Of a stretch of DNA of 42,114 bases, positions 11,991 to 23,200 are shown piece after piece; the first letter of the stretch is position 1; every line of letters starts with the position of its first letter. The translations under genes and the position numbers were made by a program. The stretch is from Reclinomonas americana ATCC 50394 (lineage: Eukaryota; Jakobida; Jakobea; Jakobida). The stretch spans positions 1 through 42,114 of the forward strand of contig PS015828.1 of NCBI GenBank assembly GCA_048213135.1, read 5' to 3'. The notes under the pieces were generated by a model, which was given only the letters and a program-made list of their open reading frames with translations, made no database searches and was not told the origin of the DNA.

Positions 11991-12369
11991 GTGTGTGTGT
12001 GTGATCGCTTTACACAACAACAACAACAACAGAGGGCGAGCAAAATTACTCCTCGAATCCACTCCGTCGCCGATCGGAGAGCAAGGAAGCGAGCATCCCG
12101 CGCGCGTCCGGATTCGAATCACTAAGACACGCACTCCGCAGCAGCGAGCACCTCTCTCGCAAGTTCCGTCACCAAATCTGTGTACACTGCCGGGCGAGCC
12201 GAGACTCGTTCTTTCTCAAAGTCGTCGAGGAGGAGAATGGGGGGAAGAACAAGCGACGAGCGACCGGCAAAAAAATATGTAGGGAAAAAGAGAGAAAGCC
12301 GCCGGGGAGGGAGGGGGAGGGAGAACAAAAAAGAGTCTGCGTGAGTTGTTTGTTTGTTTTTTCGTGTTG
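11989..12369. other. Intergenic region, no gene recognised
   Basis: This stretch separates the start of the uncharacterised gene from the ARL3 stop. It contains a short CAA repeat (near 12016) and a G/A-rich tract (about 12225-12330). No coherent exon was found. Confidence 0.5.
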
Positions 12370-13151
12370 TCACTTGCGGATCGTGTCGACGAGCCATGCC
12401 ATGGCCTCCTCCAGACCCTCGCCAGTCTCGGCTGAGCATGGCTGGATGGCCCACTTGCGGCCGCGGAGACCACTCAGGTTGAGTGTTTCCGAGATCTGCC
12501 ATGCCATGCCGTGGTGTGAGCATCGACGACAATAACAACAACGACGACACAGCGAACAAACGAGAGACCTCATCAGGTGGCAACGCAGTGACCAGATCCT
12601 GCTTGTTGGCCAACACCAGCAACGGCACTGCGGCCATTTGCTCCTCCTCCAGAATGAGCGCCAGCTCAATGCTGGTCTCCTCGAGGCGGCGACGATCGGC
12701 GCTGTCAATCACGTACACCAGTGCGTCAGTGTTCTCGTAATAGTTGCGCCAGTACGGGCGAATCGATCGCTGGCCTCCAATGTCCCACACGTTCAGCTTG
12801 AAGCCGTCTTGCACCAGGCTCTGCGCACGAATCGTCGTCAGAGAGGAGAGGGGCAAAGAGAGAGAAGGGAGAGAGAAGGAGCGGGAGAGAGAAAGCGAGA
12901 GAGAAGAGATGAGACGAGAGAGAGTGCTCTGATCGACTTGTTCACTGCTGCTCGTACGTCTATTCCCGTTTCTCTGTATCCGCGCACGCGTGCGTGTGTG
13001 CGTGTGTGTGTGTCAGTCTACTGATCGACTTGTTCACTGCAGCTCTCCTATCTTCTTCTCTGTCTTTCTTTCTCATTCTCTCTCATCTCTCTCTCTGTGT
13101 GTGCCTGCCTGCTGATTGACTTGTTCACAGTTACTTCTCCATCTCCTCCTG

Positions 13152-13191
<40 letters not shown>

Positions 13192-13800
13192 TGTGTGTGT
13201 ACCTTGATGTTGAATCCTTGAGTGGGGGTAATATGTGTGGGATCCTCATCGGCCAACTTCTTGAGGCACGATGTCTTGCCGGCATTGTCGAGACCGAGAA
13301 TCAAGATGCGAGCTTCTTGCTCGCTCTTCTTCAGCTTGCGCAGCAATGACAACAGACCCTGAAAACGAAAAGAGAGTGAGAAGGAGAGTGCCAAAGATAA
13401 GTCGGTCATGTCGCACACGCGCACGTGCTCACACATGCGCACGTGCTTGCCTCTTGTGTGTGCGTGTGTGTGTGAGAGAGGTGCATGTGTGAATGTGTGT
13501 GGAGGTGCACAGAGACAACACGTGCAATTTGAGTTCATGCGCGCAAGTGTATGCATCTCTCCCTCTGTGTGTCTTTCCACGTACGCATGCACAACAGTGT
13601 GTGTGCGTCTATGTGCGTGTGTGTGTATGAGAAAGAGAAGAGAGCAGCACACAGCAGTGACAAGAGCGTGTCCGATGGTGGCCATTCTCACACGCACACA
13701 CACGCAAAAGCACATGCACAGCTGCCGCCTTTCTCTCTCTCTGCCACACGCACACACTCTCTTGCACACACACATACACACGACACGCGCAACTCACCAT
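12370..13800 (-). CDS. ARL3: ADP-ribosylation factor-like GTPase, ARL3 type
   Basis: Four coding exons: ATG alone (13798-13800), 13203-13358, 12569-12820 and 12370-12495. The protein begins [18 protein letters not shown], with Gly2 as in ARL3. It shows the P-loop GLDNAGKT, switch [11 protein letters not shown], switch [24 protein letters not shown] for guanine specificity and [11 protein letters not shown] (the SA motif). Length is about 179 residues, normal for the family. ARL3 releases lipidated cargo from carriers such as PDE6D and UNC119 inside cilia. The first intron splits the gene directly after the initiator codon and is rich in CA/GT repeats, as is intron 2. The gene sits head to head with a BART-domain gene 92 bp away, whose family binds ARL2 or ARL3. 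Confidence 0.95.
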
Positions 13801-13892
13801 CGCAACAATCTATATCCAACGGTTTACAAGCCCCGTCGATCGGAGTGGAGTGGTGGAAAACACACACATTTGCACTCTCTTTGCATACGCGC
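13801..13892. promoter_or_regulatory. Shared divergent promoter region of ARL3 and the BART gene
   Basis: Only 92 bp separate the two start codons. A TATATCC motif at 13811-13817 lies about 10 bp from the ARL3 ATG and about 80 bp from the BART ATG. Co-regulation is an inference from the spacing. Confidence 0.55.
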
Positions 13893-14584
13893 ATGACTGA
13901 GGAGTTGTTTGAGAAGCTCGCCGTCTTCTTCTTCGACGATGACATCACGTTACGTCGCACGATGGGAAAAAGGAAGAATCGATTGGTTTGCGCGCGCACT
14001 CACTTTCTGTCTCTCACACACAGAGGCGCCTTTGAGTCATTCAAGGCAAAGCACGCAGAGGCGTTTGTTGGAGTTGCGTGTGTGTGTGTGAGTGCGCGCG
14101 CGCGCAAGTTGACTCCTCTCTCTCACGTGCATGTTGTTGCGCAGGCGGATTTGACTGGCGAGCAGAAGCTTGAGTTGCGCACTCTCTGCCTCCATCTCCT
14201 CTCTGTGTTATCACTCACATGTGCGTCTCTGCGCGTGCAAAGATGGACGGGCATTTACAAGGAGTTCCAAGAAATGGTTTCGATCTCAGTCAATCATTCA
14301 CGCACTCGCTCGCGCGCGGAAAAACACTGATTGTTTGTGTGACACAGTACCAAGCCAAGCTGGTGGACTTCCTCACACAGGAGAACATTAGCGAGGAGCA
14401 GTTTGCGGAGCTGTGCGCCAGTGTTGCGTTCTTACCATTCGATATCATATTGTTCATGATGTGCTAGTGTCGTCACACGGTACGTGCGTAGGTACCAGAA
14501 GACTCGGATAACGGGCAGATTGTGCAGCTGCTGCTGGCCACCGCCGACTACGATGTCTTTTTGCAACTGATGACCACCGACTGA
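13893..14584 (+). CDS. BART-domain protein (ARL2BP / CFAP36-like ARL partner)
   Basis: Six small exons chain in phase: 13893-13948, 14024-14072, 14145-14173, 14243-14276, 14348-14422 and 14492-14584. The product of about 110 residues is close to a bare BART domain: FFFDDDIT, GAFESFKAKHAEAF, EWTGIYKEFQEMYQAKL, VDFLTQENISEEQFAEL, then LLLATADYDVFLQLM before the stop. These blocks follow the order and helix pattern of ARL2BP and CFAP36, including the DD near the start and the LL-T-DY-F ending. BART proteins bind GTP-loaded ARL2 or ARL3. Three introns start with GTTGCG. Exon 2 could end six bases earlier. Whether it is the ARL2BP or the CFAP36 orthologue is open. Confidence 0.85.
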
Positions 14585-14765
14585 TGCGTGGACGGAAGAG
14601 AAAGGAGTGTTGAGGGTTGTTTTGACGCTCCAGCGGCAGTGAATGCACGCTGCGCCACTGTAACACAACAACAACGACAGGTACATTGGGGGATTTTTTC
14701 TTTCGAGCACTGCTCGCCGCCCGGAGCAGCAACATCAACAACAACAACACCGGTAACGAAAACAC

Positions 14766-15924
14766 TCACTGGTCATTGACCAGCTCGACGGAGAGCAGAC
14801 CCTGCGGCTTGTACGGGTATGGGAGCTTGCCGCCCGTGTTCTGGTGCATGGTCACGCCGAGATTGATCAGGATCTGCCACACCTTCTTGATGTCGTCGGG
14901 GTGTCCGTGAATGCAGCCGTGCGAGTTGGGCTGCGCGCACGCGTACACCGTGAGCACAGCAGCGACAAAACAACAAAGTGGGACTGGACGAGTGCGTACC
15001 ATGGGCATCGAGGGATTCCAGTTGGCCCACTCGCCCGTGTGCAGCAGAATGCCGTCGCGAATGTCAGAGATCACAATGGCAGCGTTGCCCTTCAGGCCCT
15101 GCACGGCGCGATTGATGGGGTACGGGCCGTAGGAGACTGGATCGGGTTCGGGCGAGTTCAAGTCAAACGACGACAGGCCAGTGGGCGTCGAGCCATCACC
15201 AGCAAACTGCGCACAAGAGATGAGTTCGTCGTGCCAGACGCTCATCCACACACATGCTCGCAGTACCTGATTGAGCGCATCGCCGTCCTTGTCGTTCTGC
15301 CCATGCGTGCGCACAATGAACTGGTGCAGAATGTTCATCTGCGAGTCATACAGCGTCGCCACCGTCTCCACCGACCGGTTGTGGAACACCGGCACGTGTA
15401 CCTTGTACAGGTAACCAGGCAGAATGGTGCCATCGTCCACGTATCCGTCATCCATGTGCAAATCGAGGAGCTTTTGCGCCGTGTAGCACTCAAACACGCC
15501 CGTCACCTGCAAGCCGTTTCCAATCTGGAACTGACGCACCGCAGTCTACAGGAAGGCATGAGTGAGAAGGAGAGAGAGTGTGTGCTGAGCGAGTGAGTGA
15601 GAGACCTCGGTGATTGTGTCATACTGCGAGGTGACATTGAGCGGAGGCGACATGGACTGCACAAACGGCGAGCGCAGCAACAGGTTCTGCGCAATGGTGA
15701 CGTCATCACCGTGCAGTGGGAGCGGGAAGGTAAAGGTCAACGCGCGGAAAAACGGCGGTGGAAACACCGGTGTCGCACTCGCACAATCCGTCTTCTGTGC
15801 GTGTGTGTGTGAGTGGTCATGACACGCGCTCTCTCTTAGTGTGTGTGGTGGTGCGCGCAACAGCGGTGACAGTGTGTGCCAACACGGCGCACACAAGCAG
15901 CGCGAGAAGCACTGCGCTTTTCAT
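14766..15924 (-). CDS. Secreted L,D-transpeptidase (YkuD)-like protein with peptidoglycan-binding domain
   Basis: Five exons in perfect phase: 15862-15924, 15606-15794, 15267-15545, 15000-15206 and 14766-14930, giving 300 residues. Residues 1-21 are a signal peptide (MKSAVLLALLVCAVLAHTVTA). Residues about 40-110 match a PG_binding_1 fold: DDVTIAQNLLL, YDTITETAVRQFQIGNGLQV, TGVFECYTAQKLLDL. The C-terminal half has STPTGLSSF, YGPYPINRA, then LLHTGEW and SHGCIHGHPDDI, which is the YkuD signature (His, later S-H-G-C) with the catalytic Cys intact. In bacteria such enzymes cross-link or trim peptidoglycan. The four introns are 60-69 nt, which makes bacterial contamination unlikely, so ancient transfer from bacteria is the natural inference. 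Its substrate in a eukaryote is unknown. A TATATC-like element lies at 15981-15986. Confidence 0.9.
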
Positions 15925-16114
15925 TGTGGTGACGTGAGACAGTGATTGTCAGACGCGGACCACGCGACGTTGCAGCAAAACTATATCATTGTTGTTTATC
16001 ATCGTGTCTATGAACATGTGTGTGTGAGAGAGCGGGGGAGGAGTGAGCGAGGGACAGGTGCGAGTGCGTGACAAGAAACACGCGGCCATTTCCGACGCTC
16101 ATCGCGCGCGACGC

Positions 16115-16511
16115 TCAAGGATCCATGTAGGCGCCGAGCCCGACGACCCTGCACAACGCGCGTCCCACTATACATAGTGTCAGCGCGCACGCGCGCACTC
16201 ACTTTGCACACACCAGCAGCACACTCGTAACATTTGCGACCGAGCATCCCGCCCAATCGTCTCCAGATCCACGACGTTCCGCGCAACGCCTTTCGCACCT
16301 TTCGCGCAGCCTCCTCTGTGCGCAACCGCTCTGCCTTGCTGTCCTCGTCCTCGCTGCTGCTGCTCGCCTCGAAGTAGTCGTCGGGAATGTCATCGACTGT
16401 CGGCTTGATGCGTGCTGGTGAGTGGTGCGAGGGCGGTGGCGAGCGTGGTGAGCGCGGGGACACGCGTCGTGGTGAGCGTGAGCGCTGGCGAGGCCGCGAT
16501 CGGCGCCTCAT
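16115..16511 (-). CDS. Small Arg/Ser-rich protein
   Basis: ATG 16511 opens an RS-rich segment (MRRRSRPRQRSRSPRRVSP) followed by IKPTVDDIPDDYFEASSSSE, an acidic patch, a basic helix (RLRTEEAARKVRKAL) and RKCYECAA. A GTGTGT donor joined to an acceptor ending in tatag gives a C-terminus VVGLGAYMDP; other splice choices give other tails. RS tails and acidic-basic stretches occur in splicing factors, but no RNA-binding domain is visible, so the role is not assigned. It starts 45 bp from the divergent gene at 16557. Confidence 0.6.
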
Positions 16512-16556
16512 GCTAGGCGAAGAAAGAAGGATCTGCAGGACACGGAGTCTCCGTCG

Positions 16557-16961
16557 ATGCCTATTGTGGTGCGCTCGACACCGCCATCGGTGGCGGTATC
16601 GTCGCGTGCAGGTGCGCTGCTGTCGCTGGCGTGGCAAACGCTGCGATCGCGGCACTTTGTGGTGACGTCGGTGCTGGCGACGTGTTATGCGCTGGTCGTG
16701 CGCGCGCGGGAGACCGCGGCAGGGAGGCGAGCTGCTCCTCGTGAAGGCGTGCTGGTGTCGTCGTGGAGAGATAAGCCTGTGTCGGTGTCGCGGTGGTGGC
16801 GGCGATGGTGGTTGTCGCGGAGTGAGGAGGAGAATGATCGGGAGGAGAATGCGGTGCAGTGGGCGCAGCGAGTGCGTTCGTTGCGTGAAGGTGTGCAGTC
16901 GCAGTCGCGCATGGTGTTGCCTCCACCACCAGTGGCGATCCCAAGACGCGCGCTGAGATGA
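16557..16961 (+). CDS. Uncharacterised 134-residue protein, possible membrane segment
   Basis: A single uninterrupted frame with the G/C-ending codon use of the neighbouring genes. After MPIVVRSTPPSVAVSSRAGA comes a moderately hydrophobic stretch (HFVVTSVLATCYALVV, residues about 36-51) that could be a short transmembrane helix. A basic, Trp-rich region (SRWWRRWWLSRSEEEND) and a Pro-rich end (VLPPPPVAIPRRALR) follow. I do not recognise the family. The antisense frame is also open for part of its length but has no exon logic. Confidence 0.6.
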   Translation: MPIVVRSTPPSVAVSSRAGALLSLAWQTLRSRHFVVTSVLATCYALVVRARETAAGRRAAPREGVLVSSWRDKPVSVSRWWRRWWLSRSEEENDREENAVQWAQRVRSLREGVQSQSRMVLPPPPVAIPRRALR

Positions 16962-17216
16962 TGATGATCAATGAACGTCGCCAGCATGTTTGCAATGAGA
17001 ATCGATACGGCAGCACAGACGTGCAACAGAGGGCCTATACACGGACTCACAGACAGCCTTTGTTTGTGGTCGAGTCGCGTCCACTTTGTTGCGACGTTTG
17101 TGGTCGTCGCGTCCTCCATTGTCCATTTTCATCCCACCGTCGCTCCCTCGTGTGCGCACTCGTTAACCCTCCCCTCCTTCTTCACCCCTCTCTCTCGTTA
17201 TCCCTTGCTCGTTACC
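16962..17216. other. 5' flank of the E1 gene
   Basis: No gene recognised. The last 70 bp before the E1 start are pyrimidine-rich (ccctcccctccttcttcacc). Confidence 0.5.
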
Positions 17217-20200
17217 ATGGCTTCTGCCTCGCAAGCTCACCCGCACGTCGACGAGGTCGACGCGGAGGAGGAAAACCGCCGTTTGGTGGAGGTTTGTCAC
17301 TGCACACTCACACGCTCACACACACATAGACTTGCTTTTGTTGCATGCACTGCATGGAGCGAGACGAGAGACAACAAACAGGCAGTTGTCGCGCAAGTGC
17401 CATCTTGGCCATGTTCCAAGTGACAAGTCACACGCGCACTCTCCCCGCCTCTGTGTGTACTCACGCGTCTCTGCACTTGCTCTTTCTCGTCGCTGCCCTC
17501 CTCGCCCACTGTGCGCGAGTTGCACTTTGCACGCTCTTGCATGCCTGTTCCTTTTTCTTGTACGCGGAACATCTCACCGCCATGTGTGCGTCACCACTCA
17601 CTCGCACACTCTCTTATTTCTCCACCGTGCCTCCCTTCTCGCCACTCCACCTCCTTGTAACTTGCGCGCTCCCTCTCTTTCTCCACGCCACTTGCTTTCC
17701 ACTCGAGTTCTATTTTGGTCACTCTTGTACTCATCTGGTTGCATGACGACGACAACAGGATGCCCAGTCGCGCATGGCTGCGGCTTTTGGTCGCGAGGCC
17801 ATCCTCGCCCTGAAGAGCGCCAAGTACATTGTGTCGGGCCTGAACGGCGTGGGCGCAGAAGTCGGTATGTAAACGACTTGCGCCAAAGAGCAGGTTCCGA
17901 GTCTATCTACTCACGTGCTGCTGTAACACAGCCAAGAACATCATGCTGACTCGCATCGACACCATTGTGCTGCATGACACTCGCCCGACCACGTTCATGG
18001 ATCTCTCGTCGCAGGTACTCACTTGCTGCTGCTCAAACACGCACAATCACACTCTCACGTATGTCTCCTTGTGCACACACAGTTTGCGCTGTCGGAGGAC
18101 GACATTGGCAAGAACCGCGCCGAGGCCTGCTTCACTCGCATGCACGAGCTCAACCCGGCCATCAACGCTCACCTCGGTGCGTGTCACTGCCATCCCAGCT
18201 CCGCTTTTCTCTTTGTTTATTGTTGACGACGCTTTGTTGTGTGCAGAGACTGGCGACCTGTTCGACTTCCTGAAGAAGTCCGAGAACCTGCACCCAGACG
18301 GCCGCTCCATCTACGACTGCCTGGTGGTGCGTACCACTGTCCCTTGCGCTTGCCTTGTCTCTTTTCAACTGCCACTCACATTGTATGTCACAGATCTGTG
18401 ACACCAACATTGATGCCGACCTGCTGGCGCTCACCGACTGGTGCCACAACAAGGGCCTGAAGGTGGTGATTGCACTGTCGCGCGGTGAGTGGTGATGCTG
18501 GCTTGAGGTCAGAGAGGAGAAAATGGAGAATGCTGAGTGGGGGCATGCACACACAGGTCCGTTTGCCATGCTGTTTGCGGACTTTGGCCACGGTTTTGTG
18601 TGCAACGATCTGAACGGCGAGGAGTTCCAGGAGCTCCCCGTGCAGATGATTGTTGTGTTGTGTGTGTGCTCACAAGCAGCTCGGGTGTGTTCTGACAACC
18701 ACTCGGGGCGTGATTGCAGGAGGCCATCCCGGTGTACGACGAGGCCGGCCACCGTGTCGGACACAAGGGTGTGGTGCGCATCCGCGTGGCCGACGAAATC
18801 TGGAGCCACGGTCTGCAGGACGGCGACACTGTGTCGTTCAAGGTGCTGTGTGTGTTGTGTTGCGTGTGGATTACCTTCCAGTTGCTGACACTCGCTTGTG
18901 CAGAACGTCGACGGCATTGAGGGTCTGAACGGCAACGAGTTCCAAGTCACCATCATTGACCGCACTGCGTTCTCGATCGGCATGATCCCGCACGAGGGCG
19001 AGTTTGGCGGCAGCGGCTTTGTCAAGGGTGTGAAGAAGCCGGTGCCATTCTCCTTCGTTGCGTCGACTGCGAATGATCGCGTTCCGAGTTTGTGCGCGTG
19101 TTGCTCATTCTCTTCCTTGTTGTTATCACAGCGTCCGCTCCGCGACGTGCTGCAGAACCCGGGCCCGATTGTGCAGTCGGATCTGATGAAGATGTTCTCG
19201 TGCAACTCGGAGTCGCTGCACTTTGGCTTCTTGGCGCTGTCGCACTTTGTGGCGGAGAACGGTCGTCTGCCGACTCCGGGCAATGTGGCCGAGGCGGAGC
19301 GTGTGGTGCAAAAGGCGGAGACGATCTTTGCGGCCACTCGTGTGCAGTTTGTGCCGGGCTCGCCGCTCGTGCCGGTGCGCTCAGAGATGCCATTCGAGGA
19401 GGTGAACAAGGACCTGGTCCGCAAGCTGGCGCTGTACTCGCAGGGCAACTTGAACCCGATGGTGCGTCGCGATGAAGGATGAGAAGGAAAGAATGACGAG
19501 CGCTGAACTCCTTGCCCCACAACAGGCGTCGGTGTTGGGAGCTCTTGCGGCGCAGGAGGCACAAAAGGCGGTGACGAAGCGGTACCAGCCGCTGCACCAG
19601 ATCATGTACCTGGACTTTGTGGAGGTGCTGCCGGAGGAGCCGCTGTCGGAGGCTGAGCTGGCACCGATTGGAAGCCGCTACGACGGACAGATTGCGGTGT
19701 TTGGCAAGGCTGCTCAGGAGCGCATTCTGCGTCAGAAGATCTTCATGGTCGGCGCTGGTGGTGAGTTTGTATGCGAGAAAGACAGAAACGAGTGTTTCTG
19801 TTGCTCGCTTGCTGATTGGCGATGCGTTTTCTCCCTGCAGCTCTCGGTTGCGAGTACCTGAAGGACTTTGCGATGATGGGTGTGGGTTGCGGGTGCGTGT
19901 CACTGCTGTTGTGTACTTCTTATTGCTGTGGACTCACTGCGTTTTTTTGGTGGCCAGCGGCGGTGCCATCACGGTGACCGACATGGACACGATTGAGGTG
20001 TCGAACCTGAATCGCCAGTTCCTATTCCGCAAGCAGCATGTCAACGTTGCGGGCTTTGTGTGCATGTCGATCAGATCGCAAATGCGATGTTTTCTGATTG
20101 TTGTCGGTGGCTGTCTTCGCGATATCAGAGCTACAAGGCTGCGGTTGCGTGCCAGCAAGCGAGCAACATGAACCCGAATATGCATACCACTGCGCTGCAG

Positions 20201-23200
20201 CAGATGGTGGCACCGGCCACTGAAGGTGCGTTGCAAATCCGCAGGTCATGTCTCTGTGACGTAGCCCTTGTGTCGTAACACTTTTTGTGTGGGTGCATCA
20301 GGCCTGTTCGATCGCGCCTTCTGGGAGGACAAGGATATGGTGGTGAATGCACTGGACAACATCCAGGCTCGCCTGTACGTCGACGACCGCTGCGTGCAGT
20401 TCCGCAAGCCGCTCGTTGAGGCCGGCACGGAGGCCGTCAAGTGCAACTGGTGTGTGCATGTATTTTCCTGATGTTTTTCCGTTATCCTTCGCTCACTAAG
20501 CCTTGGTGTGCACAGCTGTGTGAGTACACTGGCTGTTTGGGAGTGTGTCCAGCGTGTCGTGGCTGGCAGTGTCTCACACCACGTTTTTGTGTCCGCTGTA
20601 CAGATTGTGATTCCGGGCTTCTCGGTCAACTACGGCTTCCATCGCGAGATTGACCCGCCAAAGGCCAAGAAGTGCACTGTGACCAACTTCCCTGTGCGTA
20701 ACTTGCTTGTGTAGGTGTGTAACTTGATTGTGCGTTGCATTCTGACCTTCGGTGTTGTCTTGTGCGCAGTACGTGCGTCATTGAATAACCCTTGTACCTT
20801 TATTACCAAGCGAATGACTCACGTTTGTTTTTTCCCCTCCTTGCTCTTGATTGCATACAGCTGGTGAGTTGGCCCATGTGTTGCGCGATGGTCCTGTCAC
20901 GTGTTGCTTAGTTAACCCTTCGAATCGCAGATCGAGCACTGCATCCAGTACGCGCGCGAGATCACGTTCCAGAAGCTGTTTGTGGACTGCCCGGAGGCTG
21001 TGGCCGAGTACCGCAACAACCCGCAGGCCTTCCTGGACAAGGTCAAGGAGATGCCGGAGACGGAGAAAGTCGATGTTGCGTTGAGGCGATCTGTATGTCG
21101 GAGTCGACGGGAAGATACTGATGTGGTGGTGCGTCGCAGGTTGCCCGCAAGCTGGCTGGCATTCTGAGCGCCGAGAACCGCTGCGCCTCTCTGGAGGACT
21201 GCGTGGCGTGGGCGCGCAACCTGTACGAGGAGGAGTTTGTGCACTCGGCGTTCCAGTGGCACTCGCTGTACCCTCGTGATGCCAAGAACCGCGACGGTGA
21301 GTCTTGTGCCGGCATTGCCTGCCATGTGAGTTGATGACTTGCTGACTCGGGGCATTATTGCAGGCACGCCGTTCTGGGGTGGCGTCAAGACTTACCCGAC
21401 GGAACAGCGATTCGACCCGGCAAACCCGCTGCACGTGCAGTTCCTGGTGCGCGACAATGTATTGTTGGCTTGTTGCAGTTGCCCTGCTCATCCCCGGTTG
21501 GTGCACAGGTGACGGCGACTGCGCTGCGCGCCAAGACTCTCGGCATTGCTGTGCCGTCGGAGTTCCGTCTGGATAGCCGCCGTGGAAAGGCGCTGGTGCT
21601 GGAGATCGCCTCGCGCGTCAACGTGAAGGCGTTCAGCAACTCGGCGGTTTGTAAAGCGTGTGGTGGTGGCGCGTGTGTCGAGTTCCTCATACCGTTGGTG
21701 AATGCGATGAGCAGAAGGCATCGACCGACGGTGAGGACGAGTCGAACGTGTCGCTGGTGCAGGAGTTCGACCCGAACGCCGTGCTGAGCTCGCTCCCGTC
21801 GCCGAGCGACATCTCGCCGTCGGTGACCGCCGATGAGTTCGAGAAGGACAACGACCTCAACTACCACGTGGACTTCCTGATGGCCGTGTCCAACATTCGT
21901 GCCATCATGTACCGCATCGACACGGTGGACCGCCTGAAGATCAAGCTCGTTGCCGGTCGTGTGATTCCGGCCATTGTGACGAGCACGGCTCTGATCTGCG
22001 GCTACGCGAGCTTTGAGATGCTGAAGGTGTGTGTGGATTTTCGGATGAGATTGCACTGAACTTGTCGGTTGGCTGACTGCTGGGTGCAGATCTGGTCTGG
22101 CCGGCCAAACTCGGCGATTCGCGAGTCGACGGTCAACCTCGGCACGCTGATGTTCACCGTGCAGGAGCCGATGGAGGCGCCGAAGGTGAGAGTGTCTATT
22201 GTGTGTGCCTGCTTCCTTCGGAGCGGTAGGGTGATGACTGATTGACGTGCTTTGTTCAACGTACAGTGGAGCTACAAGGGTGCGAGTGGCGACCACACGT
22301 TCACGCTGTGGGACAGCGTGCATGTGGACGCGCGTGGTCTGACGCTGAAGCAGGTTTGTCGTTGCTGTTGCTCTCCTCGCTGTTGCTCCTTGTCTCTGTC
22401 GCTCTCCTCGCTGTTGCTCTGTGTCTCTATCGCTCTCTTCGCTGCTGCTCTGTGTCTCTGTCGCTCTCTTCGCTGCTGCTCTGTGTCTCTGTCACACTCC
22501 TCGCGGTTACTCTGTGTCTTGTGTCGCTCTCCTCGCTGCTGCTCTGTGTCTGTGTCGCTCTCCTCGCTGTTGCTCCGTGTCTCTGTCGCTCTTCTCGCGG
22601 TTGCTCTGTGTCTCTGTCGCCCTTCTCGCTGTTGCTCTGTGTCTGTGTCGCTCTCCTTGCGGTTGCTCTGTGTCTATCGCTCTCTTCGCGGGTGCTCTGT
22701 GTCTCTGTCGCTCTCTTCGCTGTTGCATTGTGTCTGTCGCTCTTCTCGCTGTTGCTCTGTGTCTGTGTCGCTCTCCTTGCAGTTGCTCCGTGTCTCTGTC
22801 GCTCTCCTCGCTGGGCGTACTGCACACAGGCGTCCTCACCAATGCTATTCATTCCTGGCAGTTCTTGGACAAGATGAAGGCGGAGCAGGAGCTGAACATC
22901 GAGACAATCTCGGTGGTGCGACAGGACTACGTGGTGTGGTTTGGCGCTCGCGGGGCGCTGGACAAGCCGCTGCTTGAGCTCGTGGAGAATATCGTGAAGA
23001 AGAACAAGCTGCACGTGGACCCGTCTGGCATTATCGAGTTCCTGGTGTCGGCACCGTTGCGTAGTGGCCGTCTGCACCGCGCTTGGTGAATCGATTTTGT
23101 CTCACTCACGCGCGCGTGGTGATTTTACTGCAGTGATGGCTCCGTGGTGAAGAAGCTGGATCAGGAGGGCAAGGAGTACGAGGAGGACGGACCGGAGCAT

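Noticed and set aside
14766-15924. Bacterial contamination as the source of the transpeptidase-like gene
   Set aside because: Four AG-ending introns of 60-69 nt interrupt it, all preserving frame, and the flanking genes are eukaryotic.
16512-16655. Upstream extension of the Arg/Ser-rich protein to an ATG at 16655
   Set aside because: It would overlap the start of the well-supported plus-strand gene at 16557 and has poor codon use.
18162-19562. 466-residue open frame on the minus strand across E1 exons
   Set aside because: It reads through E1 introns and exons alike, has no domain, and arises from the strong G/C third-position bias of the sense gene.
22242-23089. Long Leu/Cys/Ser-rich and Arg/Thr-rich open frames on both strands
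   Set aside because: They are produced by the stop-free 31-bp intronic minisatellite.
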